Source: UBA3496 sp964558115
GTDB lineage: Bacteria; UBA8248
DNA: 64,000 nt
Reading direction: 5' to 3'
Assembly (NCBI GenBank): GCA_964558115.1
Contig: CAZLCI010000001.1
Location: forward strand, 7,829 to 71,828
A program made the translations under genes and the position numbers. The notes under the pieces are model-generated. The model saw only the letters and a list, made by a program, of their open reading frames with translations. It searched no databases and was not told the DNA's origin. Shown piece after piece: positions 62,955-64,000 of the stretch (positions within the stretch are counted from its first letter, which is position 1; the number at the start of each line of letters is the position of its first letter).

Positions 62955-64000
62955 ATGATTTCAAATGCATGGTTAATTCCTTTTTTCCCTGTTGTTGGTG
63001 TTCTGATTAATGGAATTTTTGGGAAACGATTAGGGGAGAAATCCGGTTACATAGCAACTTTAATGGCAGGATTGTCTCTTTTAGTTGTCATTTTGATTGC
63101 AAATGAAATGATTTTTGGTGCCGGTGGAAAACACACTGTTCATCTCTGGGAATGGATTCACGCAGGAAGTTTTAGTGTTTCGCTAAGTTTTCTCATAGAT
63201 CCATTAAGTACAATTATGCTTTTAGTGGTTTCTGGAGTTGGTTTTCTGGTTCATCTTTATTCAATTGGATACATGCACGGGGATCCCGGATTTTCTAGAT
63301 TTTTCACTTACCTAAATTTATTCATGCTTTCTATGTTTCTCCTCGTACTTGGTGATAACTACTTGGTGATGTTTGTCGGTTGGGAAGGTGTTGGTTTATG
63401 TAGTTATTTGCTTATTGGTTTTTGGTATGAGAAAAAATCTGCTTCTGATGCAGGGAAAAAAGCATTTATTGTAAACAGAATTGGAGACGCTGGATTTTTA
63501 CTAGGAATGTTTTTGATATGGATGTTAGCAGATACTCTCACTTACCAAGAAGTTTCACAATCAACATCGAAATTTGCGGTAAATATCAATGTTCTTGGTG
63601 TTGAAACTACTTATGCTTCCATCATTGGGCTTTTGCTTTTTATTGGTGCGATGGGAAAAAGTGCGCAAATTCCTCTTTATGTATGGTTGCCTGATGCTAT
63701 GGAAGGACCTACTCCAGTTAGTGCTCTAATTCATGCGGCTACCATGGTAACCGCTGGTGTTTATATGGTTGCTAGAACAAGTCCCATATATGTTGACGCA
63801 GCTTTGGCTTTAGAAGTTATAGCTGTTGTAGGAGCACTAACAGCAATCTTTGCCGCATCTATAGGTCTGGTGCAAAATGATATTAAACGTGTGCTTGCTT
63901 ATAGTACGGTAAGTCAACTAGGTTTTATGTTTATGGCATTGGGAGTTGGCGCGTTTACGGCGGGTGTTTTCCATCTTATGACTCATGCATTTTTTAAGGG
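62955..64000 (+). CDS. nuoL: Complex I subunit L, second set (cut by the window end)
   Basis: The frame opens at ATG 62955 and stays open to the last base, giving 348 residues. LIDPLSTIMLLVVSGVGFLV, GWEGVGLCSYLLIGFWYEKK and PLYVWLPDAMEGPTPVSALI show NuoL. The last visible residues (HLMTHAFFK) match the first copy near its residue 335, so about half is present. Whether nuoM and nuoN follow cannot be seen. Confidence 0.92.
   Translation, partial: MISNAWLIPFFPVVGVLINGIFGKRLGEKSGYIATLMAGLSLLVVILIANEMIFGAGGKHTVHLWEWIHAGSFSVSLSFLIDPLSTIMLLVVSGVGFLVHLYSIGYMHGDPGFSRFFTYLNLFMLSMFLLVLGDNYLVMFVGWEGVGLCSYLLIGFWYEKKSASDAGKKAFIVNRIGDAGFLLGMFLIWMLADTLTYQEVSQSTSKFAVNINVLGVETTYASIIGLLLFIGAMGKSAQIPLYVWLPDAMEGPTPVSALIHAATMVTAGVYMVARTSPIYVDAALALEVIAVVGALTAIFAASIGLVQNDIKRVLAYSTVSQLGFMFMALGVGAFTAGVFHLMTHAFFK

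Overview
The window is AT-rich, densely coding DNA from a Gram-negative bacterium. The Gram-negative call rests on an outer-membrane barrel protein ending in Phe and on a lipoprotein. Menaquinone is apparently made by the futalosine route (mqnE, mqnA, mqnC and an mqnX-like deaminase lie in one run), and respiration uses complex I. Cupins, CoA-transferases, ACMSD-like amidohydrolases, a nitrile hydratase and enolase-superfamily and tartrate-dehydrogenase-like enzymes suggest a free-living heterotroph that uses organic acids and nitriles. TTG start codons with a clear Shine-Dalgarno are unusually common. I cannot assign a phylum; uncultured marine groups of the SAR324/Nitrospinota/Tectomicrobia kind are only a guess.

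Layout. 1-8.3 kb: end of a ThDP enzyme, an MFS carrier, cupin, exported protein, nicotinamidase, homoserine kinase, DedA, VOC protein, class III CoA-transferase, DsrE-like protein, and a porin-like protein with a strong terminator. 8.5-16.6 kb: an oxidoreductase, then the futalosine menaquinone run (small charged protein, mqnE, an mqnA-amidase fusion, mqnC, mqnX-like), then a PPC-domain protein. 16.57-16.85 kb (minus strand): a small AhpD/CMD-family gene with an in-frame TGA at the second Cys of the CxxC motif, followed at the right distance by a bacterial SECIS-like hairpin. It is very probably a selenoprotein gene. 17-33 kb: mixed housekeeping and catabolic genes (SDR, crcB, oxoamine synthase, CoA-transferase pair, tartrate-dehydrogenase-like enzyme, cobalamin adenosyltransferase, AI-2E family protein, pgsA, pseudouridine synthase, mandelate-racemase-subgroup enzyme, Asp/Glu-racemase family, EVE, panE, FkbM, scpB-scpA). 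33.5-43.8 kb: an IpdAB/GctAB-like pair, PfkB kinase, a lipoprotein with two CcmI-like domains, two tandem ACMSD-like amidohydrolases, a cobalt-type nitrile hydratase with a half-size beta subunit, an MFS carrier, NifU-like protein, a third amidohydrolase and a DMT carrier.

43.8-64 kb is complex I. A complete 14-gene nuoA-N operon follows a consensus-like promoter. A second, divergent set follows at once: nuoA, B, C, D, H, J, K and a cut-off nuoL. The second set has no nuoE, F, G or I in place, and its NuoD lacks a segment of about 25 residues. It may form an NADH-independent quinone-reducing pump or borrow the input arm of the first complex.

No rRNA, tRNA, CRISPR array, insertion sequence or prophage was recognised. 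No gene-free stretch exceeds about 275 bases.
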